Shown: in pieces, positions 40,210-53,445 of the stretch | Numbering within the stretch: position 1 is the first letter of the stretch | How the letters are laid out: each line of letters begins with the position of its first letter | Origin: Hemicentrotus pulcherrimus | Taxonomy: Eukaryota; Echinodermata; Echinoidea; Camarodonta; Strongylocentrotidae | Direction of reading: 5' to 3' | DNA length: 64,000 bases | Assembly (NCBI GenBank): GCA_003118195.1 | Contig: BEXV01001398.1 | Span: forward strand, 18,993 to 82,992 | Made by a program: the position numbers and the translations under genes | Notes under the pieces: model-generated | The model's database searches: none | The model's input: only the letters and a program-made list of their open reading frames with translations | Told to the model about the DNA's origin: nothing

Positions 40210-41085
40210 CAGGGGTGGTATTCTGAACATTGTTGTAAGTTTTGTGTTATCTTTTGTTGTATCTCCCAAAGATAACACAGCGCTAATATTGTTGTAAGTT
40301 GGTATTCTGAACATCATTTTATCCCTGTGTTATCTCTTGAAGGACCGCCTCTATCTTATCTTTTACCACTGTTGACACGCCCATTTCTATGGACCCTACC
40401 AATCAAATTCTGTTTTATATAAGCATGATAAGTAGGTCAACCAATAGGAATACTTAATGCCACATCTGAAGATGCGCCTAGCGCATACCAATCTTGGGCG
40501 TAATTAGTTATTTGAGCACTTAATACGCGCGTCATCATTATGCGCTGTGGCATGTGGATCATGAAGACAAATTACGCTTTCACTATAGTGGTTAAGATGA
40601 GAGCACTAAAATCTTCATATCCTAGCATGAAATAGCTTAGAAAGTTCTCATCTGTGATGTTTCCAGTCGACACACAATCTTCTTCTGACTCGTCTATTGG
40701 CACGAAGTTGGTTCTGGGCAAGAAATATTGCAGCCATTATATCACCACGAAAGATACAACAACCCCCTACCTGTTGTAAATATTGTTGTAAATACCATGC
40801 AAGATAAGGTAAGATAAAAGATACAACAACTTTCAGAATACCAATTATCTCGACATATTATCTCTCGTGCGCATATGCAAATGAGAATTAAATGCAACTT
40901 TATTAATAATACGCACAATTACAAGCGCACTAAACTATGAGTGCAGGCGCGGCCCATGAGATAAGAGAAAAGATACAACAAAAGATAACACAAAAGTTAC
41001 AACAATGTTCAGAAAACCAACTTTATCTTATCTCCAAAGATACAACAATTTTAGAGATAACACAGGGTTCAGAATACCGCCCCTG
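40210..41085. mobile_element. Long terminal-inverted-repeat element, non-autonomous
   Basis: The left end CAGGGGTGGTATTCTGAAC and the reverse complement of the right end, CAGGGGCGGTATTCTGAAC, differ at one of 19 bases. Subterminal GGTATTCTGAACAT, AAGATAACAC and AAGATACAACA motifs recur several times in both orientations. I see no coding frame. It lies in the region between the two head-to-head genes. Confidence 0.8.
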
Positions 41086-41481
41086 TAATTGTAAGTAATT
41101 TAGGCACAGATATATTCAAGAGCATCAAGACACTATTGTATATTCACCTAAACTTCAAATTTTGTCAAGTACATTTTTTGTTTTTATTCTTGTTCTTTAC
41201 TTTGTCAGGTTAATGCCATAGTAACTTGCCAACGATGCTGTAAGCTACTCGACTTTCAATTTTGTCAAATACATTTCTTTAAAAAAATTCTTGTTCTTTA
41301 CTTTGTCTGTCAGGTTAATGCTATAGTAACTTGCCAACGATGCTGTAACTTAGCTGCTCGTATTCCATCACCTCACACACATTCCTGTCCGCCCTGGATT
41401 ACCCAAACTCTTCAGCTTCACACCCCAACCTTCACCAGCGATTCACTCGCTTGGTAAGAAACAAGTCTTTCAATGTGGAAA

Positions 41482-41633
41482 TACAGTCAAACCTGTCTAT
41501 AGCGACTGCCCAAGGGAAACACAACAAGTGGTCTTTGTAGACAAGTTCCTTTAGTACATGTTTCAGAGAGAAGCCATTGAAACAAAAAAGTGGTCTTTGT
41601 AGACAGGTGGTCACTAAATCAGGTTTGACTGTA
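41482..41633. mobile_element. MITE-like element (TACAGTCAAACCTG family), copy 1
   Basis: It starts TACAGTCAAACCTGTCTATA and ends CAGGTTTGACTGTA, the reverse complement of the start. Internal GTGGTCTTTGTAGACA repeats are shared with the copies at 49891, 52084 and 59526. Confidence 0.8.
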
Positions 41634-42139
41634 TCTGTAGAATATTTTTTCTCCAAGCATGAAATAGATGCAAGGAAGAAGTTTTGAACTTTGAACTTGG
41701 TAAAAATCTGTTCAACTTTTGGTCTATGCTGAAGCTCAATATGTTACAAATTTAAGAGAAACAGATTATGTGATCTAGGGTTGTCATGTGATAATCTTTT
41801 TCAATCTTAACAATTTCACACACATATTTGTGTAAGCCACTTTGGGTCAAAATCTGTTATTTTACGATTAGAACTGTTTCTTTTCTTGAATTTTCATTAC
41901 AATGTCATTGGTAATGTTAGGTGTGATTACAATCGCAGTTGACTTACATCATCTTTCCTAGATTACTGAAGAAAGGATTTGTATATAAGTGAAATTACAT
42001 CAGAATATTTTTGCACGACTCCCTGATATACATTTTATGAAGATGGTTATCTTTTTATCTTATGTGACCACTATGAAACAGAGTGTGTTCTTCTTTGTAA
42101 ATACAAATTCAGGTGACGAATGTCTGTAAATCCATGTTT

Positions 42140-42260
42140 AGGACTTTGTAAATGATTATTAATGCCTGTGTAACCAAAGGAGATGCATCGACTTGGTTTC
42201 AACTTTCAAAAACTGACCGTCCCAGGTACAAGACCACTGCCCTACCACTCAACTGTTATG
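42140..42260 (-). mobile_element. Degenerate tRNA-derived SINE (family B), copy 5
   Basis: TTAATGCCTG, TCGACTTGGTTTCAA, and AAGACCACTGCCCTACCACTC on the plus strand match the head half of family B in reverse. It is about 210 bases upstream of the first coding exon of the DCN1-like gene. Confidence 0.55.
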
Positions 42261-42467
42261 TATCCTTATGTACATGTAATTGTTTTAAAGGCAGACATTG
42301 TAAAAGAATCTTAAAATTATATTATGGGAAAATGTGGATTAGTAGGTTGCAGAGAAGTAAAGCCATTTTCTAACTTAGAGCGTCTTATGTCATAGATATC
42401 GAAAGGATGATTCAACGAGTCGTTTGACTGATCGATATTGAACCTGTTGATTCTATATTTTGTTCAG

Positions 42468-45400
42468 ACCCTGGGCGGCGGTGGAGATTTTAAGTCCGCA
42501 CCACACCCTGCTTTCCCTCTCCCAGACATGGCACCCAAGAGAAAACGAGGAACATCTTCGGCGGAAGATATAGTCAAGAATAAGAAATCCAAGGAAGGGT
42601 GAGTTTGTCTTGATATTATTTATTGATTTTCAAAATTCAGTTGAACTCTAATTCTTATGTACTCAAAATTGTCCGGAAAAAGATAAAATCTCCCACCATC
42701 AGCTCGTTTTGTCATTCCTCATAATCCTCCCCCCTCCTCTCAATCTTTCATCACTCTGTGTTTCACTTTCTCTCTTTCCTCCATTTATTTCTCTTTATAG
42801 GTGTTTGCATTGTATTCTTGTTAATTTTGTTTTCCCTCTCATCATGCATCCTCTAAAATTCTTTGACATATTTCATGTACATTTCAACTAACCTACTTGT
42901 TCATCACAAAAAACATTGTTTGATTATCTATCTCTCCAATTCTTAACAGCAGCATTAGAAATTATCTTCATAGCAGCTCTTTGACCAGCCATCATAACCA
43001 CGTTAGTAGGGCACCTTTTTCAGTCAAGAAATGTCAGAACTGGTTTAGAGAATACATGGACCCAGATACAGATTCATTAGGTAAGTTTTCTCCGTCACTT
43101 GTGAATTGTATTTTTTTAAAATTGTAATAAATTATTTGTAAATTTAGGAATCTGATTTATCCTCTTGAACGATTTTCAGGAGTAGGGCGGGTTAACTAAC
43201 TGATTAGCAATTCACACTTAAATATTTTGTTGATATATTCATATATACAATATAGGACTCGCTATTTCTCAGAAATAAATATTATGTATTTGCCAGTCAA
43301 GGCTTCTTCAATTATTAATGGTTTTTTTAAATATTTTTTTTTCTCCTATCATACATGTTATTGATGTAAATTTCCATACTAGAGTAGGTAGCATACTTTT
43401 AATGTAAAGAAGGGAAAAATAATAGGATCGTGACGATGTTGATAAGTTTTGCTGAGTAGTGTAGCTCACCGCAAACAGATACAGACTGAACATAGACTAA
43501 TGTGTGTAACTCTGTATGTATGCGAAGGATATGCGCTATTTATAGAGGCAGGTGACAGATTCTGCTAGCTGATATTGGAACAATGGTTCCCGATCGTTGC
43601 AAGGCCGTCGGGACCCGGTTCATAAAATTCCTGACATGACTCGGGCCTAATGTCGACACATTGATCATGTAAGAAATTTATTAGAAACATGTCCTGAAAC
43701 AAAATAAATATCATCAGCAACACCAATAGCCATCACAATTACAATCTGTCTTCCATTGCTGTCTTTCAGGCCCTGAAGGTATGGAGAAGTTTTGTGAAGA
43801 CATTGGAGTAGAACCAGAGAACCTGGTCATGCTGGTCCTAGCCTGGATGTTAGATGCTAAACAGATGGGCTTCTTCACTCAAACAGAATGGATGAATGGC
43901 ATGACCAAATTACAGTAAGCACAATTAATACCGCTTTTCATGATCAACTGAAATATAGGCTTTATCCCCGTAGGCGGTAAAAGAATTTCAGAACAGTTCA
44001 GATTATTTCAGCTTTAAGAACACCATCAGCTATGATTTATAACTTGATATCACAAGAACTCATTCAGCTATGGAACAGCAAAGTTAAAGTGAAACAATCT
44101 TCAAAAACATGTTTCTCTTTATGTTTGGGGTTATATATCAGTATACTATTTTTTTTTAAACATCAGCTTCAAATATTACCTCTTCAGAGAGATGTTTTGC
44201 AAATTTCAATGAAAGAAAATTTGACTGCAGAGTAGACTAATACTAAATAAACCCCTGTACATTCATGCATGCACACAGGAGCCAGCCGTTTTAAACATTT
44301 TTTTATAGTAAGTTACTTTGTAACAATATACAATTCATATTTATGTATTAATGGTAAGTGTTCGTAGTCATGAGATCAAACAGCACATTATTTTATTGCT
44401 TTTTTACAGTAGCAATTTCAATGAATTGCATACTTTGAAAACAATTACTGACTGATAATTTTGTTAATTCAGGGTGGACGGCACAGAAAAAATCAGGGGA
44501 AAGTTAGAGACATTACGAGCCCTTTTAGATGAACCTGCAACCTTCAAGAAGATCTACAGATATGCGTATGATTTTGCTAGGGTAAGTCAAATCAAATTTT
44601 CTCATTTTAAGTTTATCATTAATTTTGGAGTTTAAAAGGAGAAAGTTTTCTGTTTTGATAAATTTACTTATAGATTTTAAATCCTCAGCTCTCAAAATAA
44701 ATACATTGGACTCAGTGCTCTTTCATTGGTTGTTCAACAAATGCCCCAGCAACAATTTCTCCAAGGTTAGATTTTCTACACCAACAAAACTCCTAACCTG
44801 AACATGAGACCAACGCTAAGCTTACCCCCAATCCTCAGCTGGACAAAAAATTGTAACCCTAACCCTAACAAAATAAAGCCCTGAGCTGCTATCGCCAAAA
44901 CAATGTCAGATCCTCAATATCACTTCCTTGAGAAGCTGAAAAAGCTTTTGTATTCCTCCTAGGCAGCCAAGTTGTGTTTATTTTGTGTCCTATTCATGTC
45001 ATGTATTTTCTTACTCCGGGAGAAAAACTTGGAAAGAGTCCCCAGAGAAAACATATGTATTTCGAGGGTTGCATTGTTGAAAACTAGCTTCACTTGGACA
45101 TTTGGCTTTTTTGACATTTTGACATTATTGTGTCCATTGATTTACATTAACAATCTTGCTTCAACATATGAACATAGGAACAACATATAATCGACAATCA
45201 TAGGGCCCTGTTTTAGTATACATTTGATATAATATACATGATCATGATGAATATACTTTTGAATACTCCTTCTTCTTCTTCTTCTTCTTATTCTCTCTCT
45301 CTCTCTTCTTACATACCCTCCCTTTTCTTTTGTTCTTATATGCTCTAATCTGAAATAGGAATTTTGTTTAAAAATTATTCCTTGATTTGGTATAACAGTA

Positions 45401-46767
45401 GGGGTACAACAGTAAATGATGTATTTTGCATAGTTTTCACATTCTCTACCGTTCTTGCCTTTGTTCAGAACTCTGGATTTCATTAACAACTCTTATAGAA
45501 AGTGGAATGAATGAATTAATGCAGCGACTAGTTCTTGCTTTTACCGATCTCAATCTTCGTCCGCTTCTAAGGTGTACATGTATGTACTGGTCATTAAGGG
45601 GGTGGGTTAGATCAGACATAATGGATAGGGCCTTGGATACTACTCTTTCCTTACTTTCCTTATGTAGGCCTATATATCAATAGACCATTAATAGATCTTA
45701 TAATCATTTGTCTTCATTTTTAATACTGTGGACAGGTGAATAAAGATCAGCGCAGCATGGACCTTGATACTGCCCAGGCCATGCTGACGTTGCTACTGGG
45801 TCGTCAATGGCCTCTCTTTAGTCAGTTCCACCAATTCCTTGAGAAGACCAAGTACAAGGTGATCAACAAGGACCAGTGGTGCAATATCCTGGAGTTCAGC
45901 AGGGCCATCCGACCTGACCTCAGTAACTACGATGAAGATGGTGCTTGTAAGTCACTTTTGCATAAACTATGATATGTCCTATGTAGATTAATGTCGGATC
46001 GGAATGATTTTATGACACCTTGCCCCAGGACTACCCCTCCCCTGGACTACTTCTCCCAGACAACTATCGCCCTACTCTAGAGGGGATTTGTCTTGGAGAT
46101 AATTGTTATAGGAGGTAGTTGTTTGGGAGGTAATGTTGGAGAGGGAAGTCTTCAGGAGCAGTTTTAAAGTGAGCTGTTGTCATGGGGATGTAGTAGACTT
46201 GATTCAAATCTAGACAACATTGATTTGTTGTCAAAAAAGGGGTTAAAAGGCTGTTTGCCTTCGGACCTATGCTGGTATCAACCCCTGGATTTTCCATATT
46301 TATTCTTGAAAATTTCACATGAAAATTAACAGATGTTAAACATATCCAGCAAATTTCATCTTATTTCAGCGTCTCATGAACTTATATTAGGGCATGTCAA
46401 TCTAATATGCTTTAATCCAAAAAATTATGTTGAAATATTATTTTTATAAATATATCTGTGATTCAAATCTGAACTCAACCTTGATCCTGTTTCATAAATC
46501 TTGTTATCAATAACATATGTAAATTTCTTTGACAAATTTGCTCTGGGCCAATAAAATGCCATGATTTTAGTCGCTTTTAACAATTATCACAACTTTTATT
46601 GATAACAAGTTTTATGAAAACAGAGCCCTGATTCTTTGCATTCAGCTGTAACAAATAACAAGTCAAACTCGTGTACTTTGCCTGCAGGGCCTGTGATGCT
46701 TGATGAGTTTGTGGAGTGGTTCAGATTACAGCAGACAGGGGCTGCCTCCTCATCAGCGTTCACGTAA
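42468..46767 (+). CDS. DCUN1D4: DCN1-like protein (DCUN1D4/DCUN1D5 type), complete, 248 residues
   Basis: This is a scaffold-type co-E3 that promotes NEDD8 conjugation to cullins. Coding exons: 42528-42598, 42950-43080, 43770-43914, 44473-44581, 45736-45946, 46688-46767 (stop TAA at 46765). All junctions are GT/AG and phase-consistent. The first coding exon probably has its acceptor after TTTTGTTCAG (exon start 42468); a second candidate acceptor is CTCTCCCAG, ending at 42525 three bases before the ATG. The N-terminus is basic (APKRKRG, KNKKSKE), like the nuclear-targeted DCUN1D4/5 branch. The PONY (DCUN1) domain then follows: [73 protein letters not shown] and the C-terminal LDEFVEW. Length is close to the vertebrate DCUN1D5 size and shorter than DCUN1D4. 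The symbol stands for the DCUN1D4/5 pair; I cannot choose between them with certainty. Confidence 0.92.
46488..46627. mobile_element. Short MITE-like inverted-repeat element
   Basis: TCCTGTTTCATAAATCTTGT at the left and the reverse complement of the right end, GGGCTCTGTTTTCATAAAAC, are matching arms, followed by TTATCAATAA on both sides. It lies in the last intron of the DCN1-like gene, about 60 bases upstream of the last exon. Confidence 0.7.
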
Positions 46768-47720
46768 CGACAGCCAGTCAACAACAACATGATGACTACA
46801 ACTCAACAAAAACATGGACGACTTTTAATACAAGACACTGAACATGACAAGAAGCTGCGACAAAAAGCTTCTCACCTGATTTCCACATGCCTAACTGCCA
46901 AACTGCAAAGGCACACATGCTTCCATGCTAGGACGGCTTTGATACAAATGAAAATAAAACAGTAAAAGGGTGACTGTGTGCCGCTCCTCCAGTCGTGACT
47001 ATTCCATGTAATGTAGCACTTGTTCTTGTCTGTCCACCACCATCCTGCTGCGATGCACATGTGTATATAACACAGGAACGGATCGTTCACCTGCAGATTA
47101 TTTCCATTGTAAATAAAGCAAGTACCATGCCATCATTAATCTGGACTATGGATGCAATGGAAAACGACTGTCTATACTCTGCCACAGTAGATAGATACCT
47201 CGAGTGCAAGAAAGACGTAGCTTCATCTTTGACCCTAAGAGCAAGAAGGACACGGCTCTATCTTTAATATTAAGAGAACATTGGCTTCCTTGAGAAAGAT
47301 TTGCATCAGGTCTGTATTTCGTTTATGCCAGTGTATGGTTATCTATTCCAGTTAAACAAAATAGAAATATGCAGCATTAAATAATACTTCTGTCTGGTGC
47401 AAGAAGGACATAGCCTCATCTTTTCCATTAAGAGAACGGTGGCTTCCTGGAGAAAGATTTGCATGAGGTTTTTGACCATTGTGTTGCCAGAGGATGGCTT
47501 TCTATTCCAGCTTATAATCAAATATGAACTTCTGAGCATATATTACAGACACTAGGTGGAAATCTTTGCACAGAGCAAATAAAATAAGTAGTCGGTTTTA
47601 TTCATTTTCTGATTGCAGAATATGCTCACTCTCATTTGAATTGTCTTGTATGTTTATATGTCACGTCAGAATGTGTTTGTGATGAGCTTTTAATAAATAC
47701 TTGATCCCTTCCAGCCATTT
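46768..47720 (+). other. Probable 3' UTR of the DCN1-like gene
   Basis: No acceptor or long frame follows the stop codon at 46765. AATAAA hexamers occur at 46953, 47112, 47578 and 47692; the last two precede T-rich sequence and are plausible cleavage signals. The true end is unknown. Further AATAAA motifs exist downstream (for example near 50698), so the UTR could be several kilobases long. The stretch contains an internal tandem duplication (see 47241-47510). Confidence 0.45.
47241..47510. repeat. Direct tandem duplication, two copies of about 110 bases
   Basis: Copy 1 (about 47241-47351) and copy 2 (about 47399-47510) share GCAAGAAGGACA at the start, TTAAGAGAAC and GGCTTCCT, GAGAAAGATTTGCAT in the middle, and CTATTCCAG at the end, in the same order and orientation. 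A shorter third match to the start (GTGCAAGAAAGACGTAGC) lies just upstream at about 47202-47230. Copies are diverged, so this is an old local duplication, probably inside the transcribed 3' UTR. Confidence 0.75.
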
Positions 47721-49890
47721 TACCTTCAACTGTTTGAAGAAGTGGTTTTGCAGAATTGTTGAATATTGATATTCATCTGGTTGTTTTTGTTTATTTCTTT
47801 TATTTTGTTTTTAAATGTGATGATTTTAAAAAATCCTATTATGGATGATGATAGGGCATTGTGGAATTAACAAATGTTAAAACCTCTTTATTGATAATTT
47901 GTGTGTGGGCCACTTGACTGGTTGTGAAAGATATGTTTACCTAAAGGGTATTTGCTTGTTAAACTATGCCAAAGGATTATTAGGGACCTTGGAAGTGCTC
48001 TTATGTGATTATGAATGTTTCAAAACTTTTTAGTTGAAGTTTTTTTGCTTTGTTTTTTCATTGTAGCCGAGAGCAGATAGATTGATATTCAGGGTTCTCA
48101 CATTGTTTTTGATTTGGGTTGCCAGCTAGGCTAACTTCAGAAACTTCAAACTCTAGACCATAGTCAACAAAGTGAACATGGTTATGTTTTAAGTCATGTG
48201 TCAATGTTCAAGTTCATGGAGCACCAAAATTGTTCCCTTCCATAGAGATTGTATGTTAGAAGGAACTATTTTTAGCTTCATGAATTGACCTTTGACCGCA
48301 CATGTTAACTCGATGTGGGAGCTGTATTTAGGGATAAATTCCACGTATTTGTTATCGACTGTCAACTGCTGAATTGGTTAGATTCTTGTCCTCTTCTGAT
48401 AAGCCAATGAATAAATACCTCATGATCCTGCACAAGAAAGCATGGCCGGAGGTCAAAACCATTTGAAGACGTCAACAAATTTGCCATCACCAAATTTAAA
48501 ACAACCTGATGTCATTTTCTGTGTGTTATTTTGTCTCCACTGATAAATTGTATTACTATATTGCTATTGTGATTATATACCTCATTGCATTGCATAGCTT
48601 TGCAAGAACTCATTACCTGCATTTTGTGTATATTAGATCAATGTATGAGTGTGTTGAAGAAATGTACTGGTGTGCATGCATATATATAAAAGGCAATTTT
48701 GCCCAATGGCCTCAGTGAAAAATAAAAACAATTAGAAAATGGGGCTTGATTTAAGCAGGTTCTTCAATCTTGCACCAAGAGTTGCATGTTTAGCTCCTTT
48801 TTTTTTACAGATAAGAAAGTAGTCGAAGCATTTATTCTAGTTGATAGGTATTTATGGCAACAGATCATTTAGTAATTATACCTACTTGAATTTGAAGTAC
48901 AAGCAGAATAATCGATATGAATTGAGGATTATATTGAAAAAAGTCAAAGTAAATGTAGTTCATGCAATGAAACCGTAAATTGCTATTTTACAAGGCGGAG
49001 AACACAATCACAATGTTATTCTTTTTTAATGAAATAAGTGATACAATTCTAAAAGGTTTAATAAGACTGAAATAATATAAACATGGAACATACACATACC
49101 GTATATGTACCTCCACTATTTGCATGTTAAGGATGATTTGAAAAAGACTCCTTTTAGCACATTAAAACAACATTTTGCAAAATTCATGACAAGTGCTAAT
49201 TTTGAATTGATAACAGCAGAATATTTTGACAGTGCTAGTTTGTTTTTGCTTCACCTATGTGCCACTACTGTACCTTCAGCAAAATGCAGTCATTACTTGT
49301 TGAAAGATTGAACATTTTTTTTGATTCTTTTTTCTGGTTTATTCTTTAAATGTTAATGTATGTCCCTCTAGGAAATGTCTTCCTGTATATCCCTGCATGT
49401 TTTAAATTAGTGCTTAATATTCATGTTGCATTTTAATCCAAATGAAAGTAAAGATTTATATTTTCAAAAGTATTTGTTTCATTTAAAGGATTACTTCTGT
49501 AATGGTCTCTGTAGTTTGTTGTCAGTCGACATAATTTTGTCAGGATGGGAAATTTAAACTATTTGTATTTTCTAAAGCCAATGAATTAGAATTTAAAAAG
49601 GAATAAGTGGGCTTTTTGTTAACAAAATTAGAAAAGATAAACTGTATACCAGTATGTTGCATGTCTGCCCTTTCCTTCAAAATAATGGGTTTGGGTCAGT
49701 TTTGTAGATTATTTTCATTCTGTTGATGTATATCTGTTGGTCATTCCACCATCATTTTCATCTCTTTGATGATGTTTGATATTGCCTTGAGCATCTAAAG
49801 CCAAAAGGAAAAATGCATGTACTCGTGTTTTAAGATTTTGTGTCATTTAGTTGATGTGTTTGTTTGTCTCTTTTGAAATAAGTTCTCCGA

Positions 49891-50070
49891 TACAGTCAAA
49901 CCTGTCTATAAAGGCCACCCAAGGGAAACAGGAAAACTGGCTACTGTAGACAGATGGCCTTTCTAGACAGGTCCTACAACATACGTTTCTTCCTAGCGGT
50001 AAATGATATAGATGGCCGCTATAGACGGCTGGCCTTTATAGAGAGGTGGTCACTTATGACAGGTTTGACT
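49891..50070. mobile_element. MITE-like element (TACAGTCAAACCTG family), copy 2
   Basis: It starts TACAGTCAAACCTGTCTATA and ends GACAGGTTTGACT, with CACCCAAGGGAAACA and GGCCTTTATAGAGAGGTGGT inside. It lies downstream of the DCN1-like gene. Confidence 0.8.
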
Positions 50071-52083
50071 TGACATCTCTGCCATCGGTTACATTTTGTT
50101 GAATTCAGATGCTTATGATTCAGGAATATTTGCTGATCTATATTGCTTCACGATGTGACATTTACAATCAGTACCGATGAATAAACAAATTAAGTTAATA
50201 CATGCTAGTTAATTTTGTTAATGTTCTTCATCATTTATAAGATCTAATCCAAAAATATAAGGTGTAATTATACATTGATATATGCGTTCAGACCTGAAGT
50301 TGATATTTGATATTCTTGTGTCCTATTTTTGATTGATCCATTCTCATAAAAAGAACTAACTCAGCAAGGATAAATCACTGCAATTTACTTTGTTTGTTCA
50401 TCTTCATTTTTTCAGAAACTGCATGAATATCAACCATTTCAATTTTTCTTGATGAAATAACCTTTTTATCCCAATTAAGTTAATCTGTGTTGACACAACT
50501 TAAATCATTATTTAAGGAATGTGATTTATACAGGCTGTATGGATTATATGTTTATAAATAATTCTATGATATGAAGATTTTTCTGTATTGAACTTCATGA
50601 TGCTATTACATGTATTGGATTAAAAGAAATGTATGTTTTCCATTTAAATGCATACCTTATTCATTGGACATATTTTATACAGGTTTGCAGAGGTACTAAT
50701 AAAGTTTCAATATATCTTTGTTTATGATAATGCTTGCATTTAATAAATTTACAGCCACATGAAAGCACTACAGAAAATTATTATTTTGGGTCACACAGTT
50801 TGTTGTGATATATTTGTGCATTTATGGAAAAATCTGAAATAAGATACAAAGCTCGGAACTCAGTAATCAAGGTATGTGTGTACATAAGTATCAGTTATCA
50901 AATATTCAGTATTCTTTAATTGAATCTTTTCTCTGTTGCAGGTAAATATATGAACAAACTTATTTTGTGAATCTGTCAAATATGTTTTTAATGTGTGTCA
51001 ATGTTATGTTAAATGCCACAATATTTTTTTTGGCAAGCAGTTTATTGTGGAAAGTTAGACAGAACAAGCTTAATTTTGATACTTTGCCGTATTTCCTAAA
51101 CAAAATTGTGGTAAAATGATAGTTTACATATAAATGGTTTTCCAAGTCTGGATCCTTGGGAAGGATCTCCGCATTTTTAGAAAAAGAAAAAACACATTTC
51201 CTTAAACGCGCTTTTAGAAGAAATAAACATTGACTGTTGGAAATGTACATAAAAGCATATACATGTATCTTTATTGTTTTAGATACAATCACTCTGCAAT
51301 TTGTTAAGGAAGGAACAAGAGATTGGTAATATTTTGTTTGTTTTTGATGTGAGATCACTGTTTTCATCAACATCATCTGTACACAAGAGAAGGGCGTTAC
51401 TGTTTGGACCCAGAAGGGTGTTGACTCATATAATCTTACTCAAATTTAACACCCTTTTGGCTCCCAAGAGACGATGTTATTTTTGCTAATGCACTTCCAC
51501 CAAGTACATGCCTATTACTAGGGTACATGTATCTTGTATGCTTATATCATAATCTGAAACATGCGTACACATAATTCATTTCCCTAATGTGTTGATTGCA
51601 ATGTGTCCATCAAATAGAGCTCAAATGTCAAATTCCTCAATTTCCCTAGAACCCTTGTGAGTAGTCCACAAGAGTGAATATACCGGTAGTGCATCTTGTA
51701 AAAGGCATGTCATTGCCACGATCCAGCAATATGTTACATTTTTCTGACTTAAAGGCAATATAGATAAATGGTGATCGTGTTTTTTTCCCTACTCCTTCTG
51801 CTCTCTTTTCTTTTCTTTTCTTTGTTTCTTTCTTCTCATTTTCGTCTCTTATATTTTCAAATTTCCTCCCCCTTCCCCCAAATTTTTCTTTTGCTGATTT
51901 TGCCATGTTGTCTCATTGAGAGAAGAACAATACTGTCATTAATCCCTTCCAGTATTACGTATCTTTACTTGTGTGGTTCTGTTAAGCAAGGGTGACTGGT
52001 ACAACTATTTCCGACTATTGAAATTTATTTGTAGACATAACATGCAATCTATTACATAGATATTACATTGCAAATAAATGCAT

Positions 52084-52250
52084 TGTGAAACCTGCCTGTA
52101 AATGCCACATAGAGAAAGAGATAAATGACAATTGTAGACAGGTGGCATTTCAAAGTGTCTTTTAGACTGAAAACTGAGACAGTTTAATTAATTGACTGTT
52201 ATAACAGGTGGCCTTTGTAGAGAGGTGGTCATTACTACAGGTTTGACTGC
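52084..52250. mobile_element. MITE-like element (TACAGTCAAACCTG family), copy 3
   Basis: A more diverged left end (TGTGAAACCTGCCTGTAAAT) and a well-kept right end (GTGGTCATTACTACAGGTTT, then GACTGC). Confidence 0.75.
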
Positions 52251-53445
52251 AAGAATAAATCCCTCGTAGCAAACCTTGAAATGAAGTCCATCTACATGGT
52301 AGCAGATCTTATCAAAGACTTGATATGCCCTTTTGTTTTGTTTTTTTCTATTTTCTTTTTAGTCGATCAAGTCAATAGTATGATCTTACATGCTTTACAA
52401 GAAAAAAATATACATTTCATTTTGACTCTATACATGTATCTATTTTTGTCTAAGTAAGGAGGATCACTGTGCGGGGTTGGTATCTTATCAAGCTTATCTT
52501 TGTCACAATGCTGTACGCAAAATATTTTTTGTTTTCGCAAAGAGGAGGCTACGCAATGAAAAAGAAAACATCTTATAGTCCTTTACAGCAGAAGGTCTAG
52601 ATTTTATTTCACTTTGATATGTAGCGATATATATGTTGCTTTAAGATGGGGAAAACCCCTTATAGAGAAGCTCTCTGTGATAATTGCCTAAGGTATAGCT
52701 TGCATACTCATCTGAATGAGTAAATCTGTTTATGTATACATGTACCAACAGTAGATACATGCAAGGTGTTTTGCAATTTTGTATCCTAAATAAACAAAAA
52801 ATGGTGTACTACAATGAGTGTAATGAAGCAACATGACATGTCAGAAGTTATGTGTACAGTATGTAAAATACAAGTATATGTTCAAATTTCATTATTAAAA
52901 TGAAGAAATATGTAAATGGAATATTGGAGTATGGTGTCATTTGTGTGTGTCTGAAAACTATTTACCGGTATATAAAAAACGAATTTACATGTTTGATTAA
53001 TTTATTGTATTATGAAAATATACCACACTTTTGTTTTGGGTTTTGTCTTGTATTGTATTGTATTGTTTTGTTGTTGTTTTGTTTACCACTACCCAAGTAA
53101 TTGGGCATTTAGATTGTTGATAAAATATCTGTGTCCAAAGACTCTCACATTGAAAGTTCATATAGTTACAATTGTTTTAATAATACTTTTAACAAAATTT
53201 ATGATTCAAATTGAAAAAGAACAAGACTTTAAAATAAGGACTGGACATGAAAGATTCCAAGTATTGCACTTCAAAATTGATCATAAACATAGAGAGGAAT
53301 GAAAAGATAGGGAAAAAGCAAAAGAGGAGGGTGTATAGGAGGAAAATTAAAAGTAATACAAAGTTTTGGGAAATTTTGAAAATTTGTTGGATAATGATTC
53401 TTTACAATTTCGATATATTTGGATGCCCATGAGGATGTATAATAA

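Larger units (their letters stand above)
41090..42467. other. Non-coding stretch upstream of the DCN1-like coding exons
   Basis: It contains a direct duplication of about 125 bases (TGTCAAGTACATTTTTTG at about 41163 and TGTCAAATACATTTCTTT at about 41264, both followed by ATTCTTGTTCTTTACTTTGT and CCAACGATGCTGTAA). The MITE at 41482 and the degenerate SINE at 42140 follow. Confidence 0.55.

Noticed and set aside
45142..45489. 115-codon minus-strand frame with an Arg run
   Set aside because: It arises from CTT/CTC-rich intronic DNA of the DCN1-like gene, with no conserved sequence.
50960..51376. 138-codon minus-strand frame in the intergenic region
   Set aside because: Composition is typical of AT-rich non-coding DNA, with no family resemblance and no splice or promoter context.
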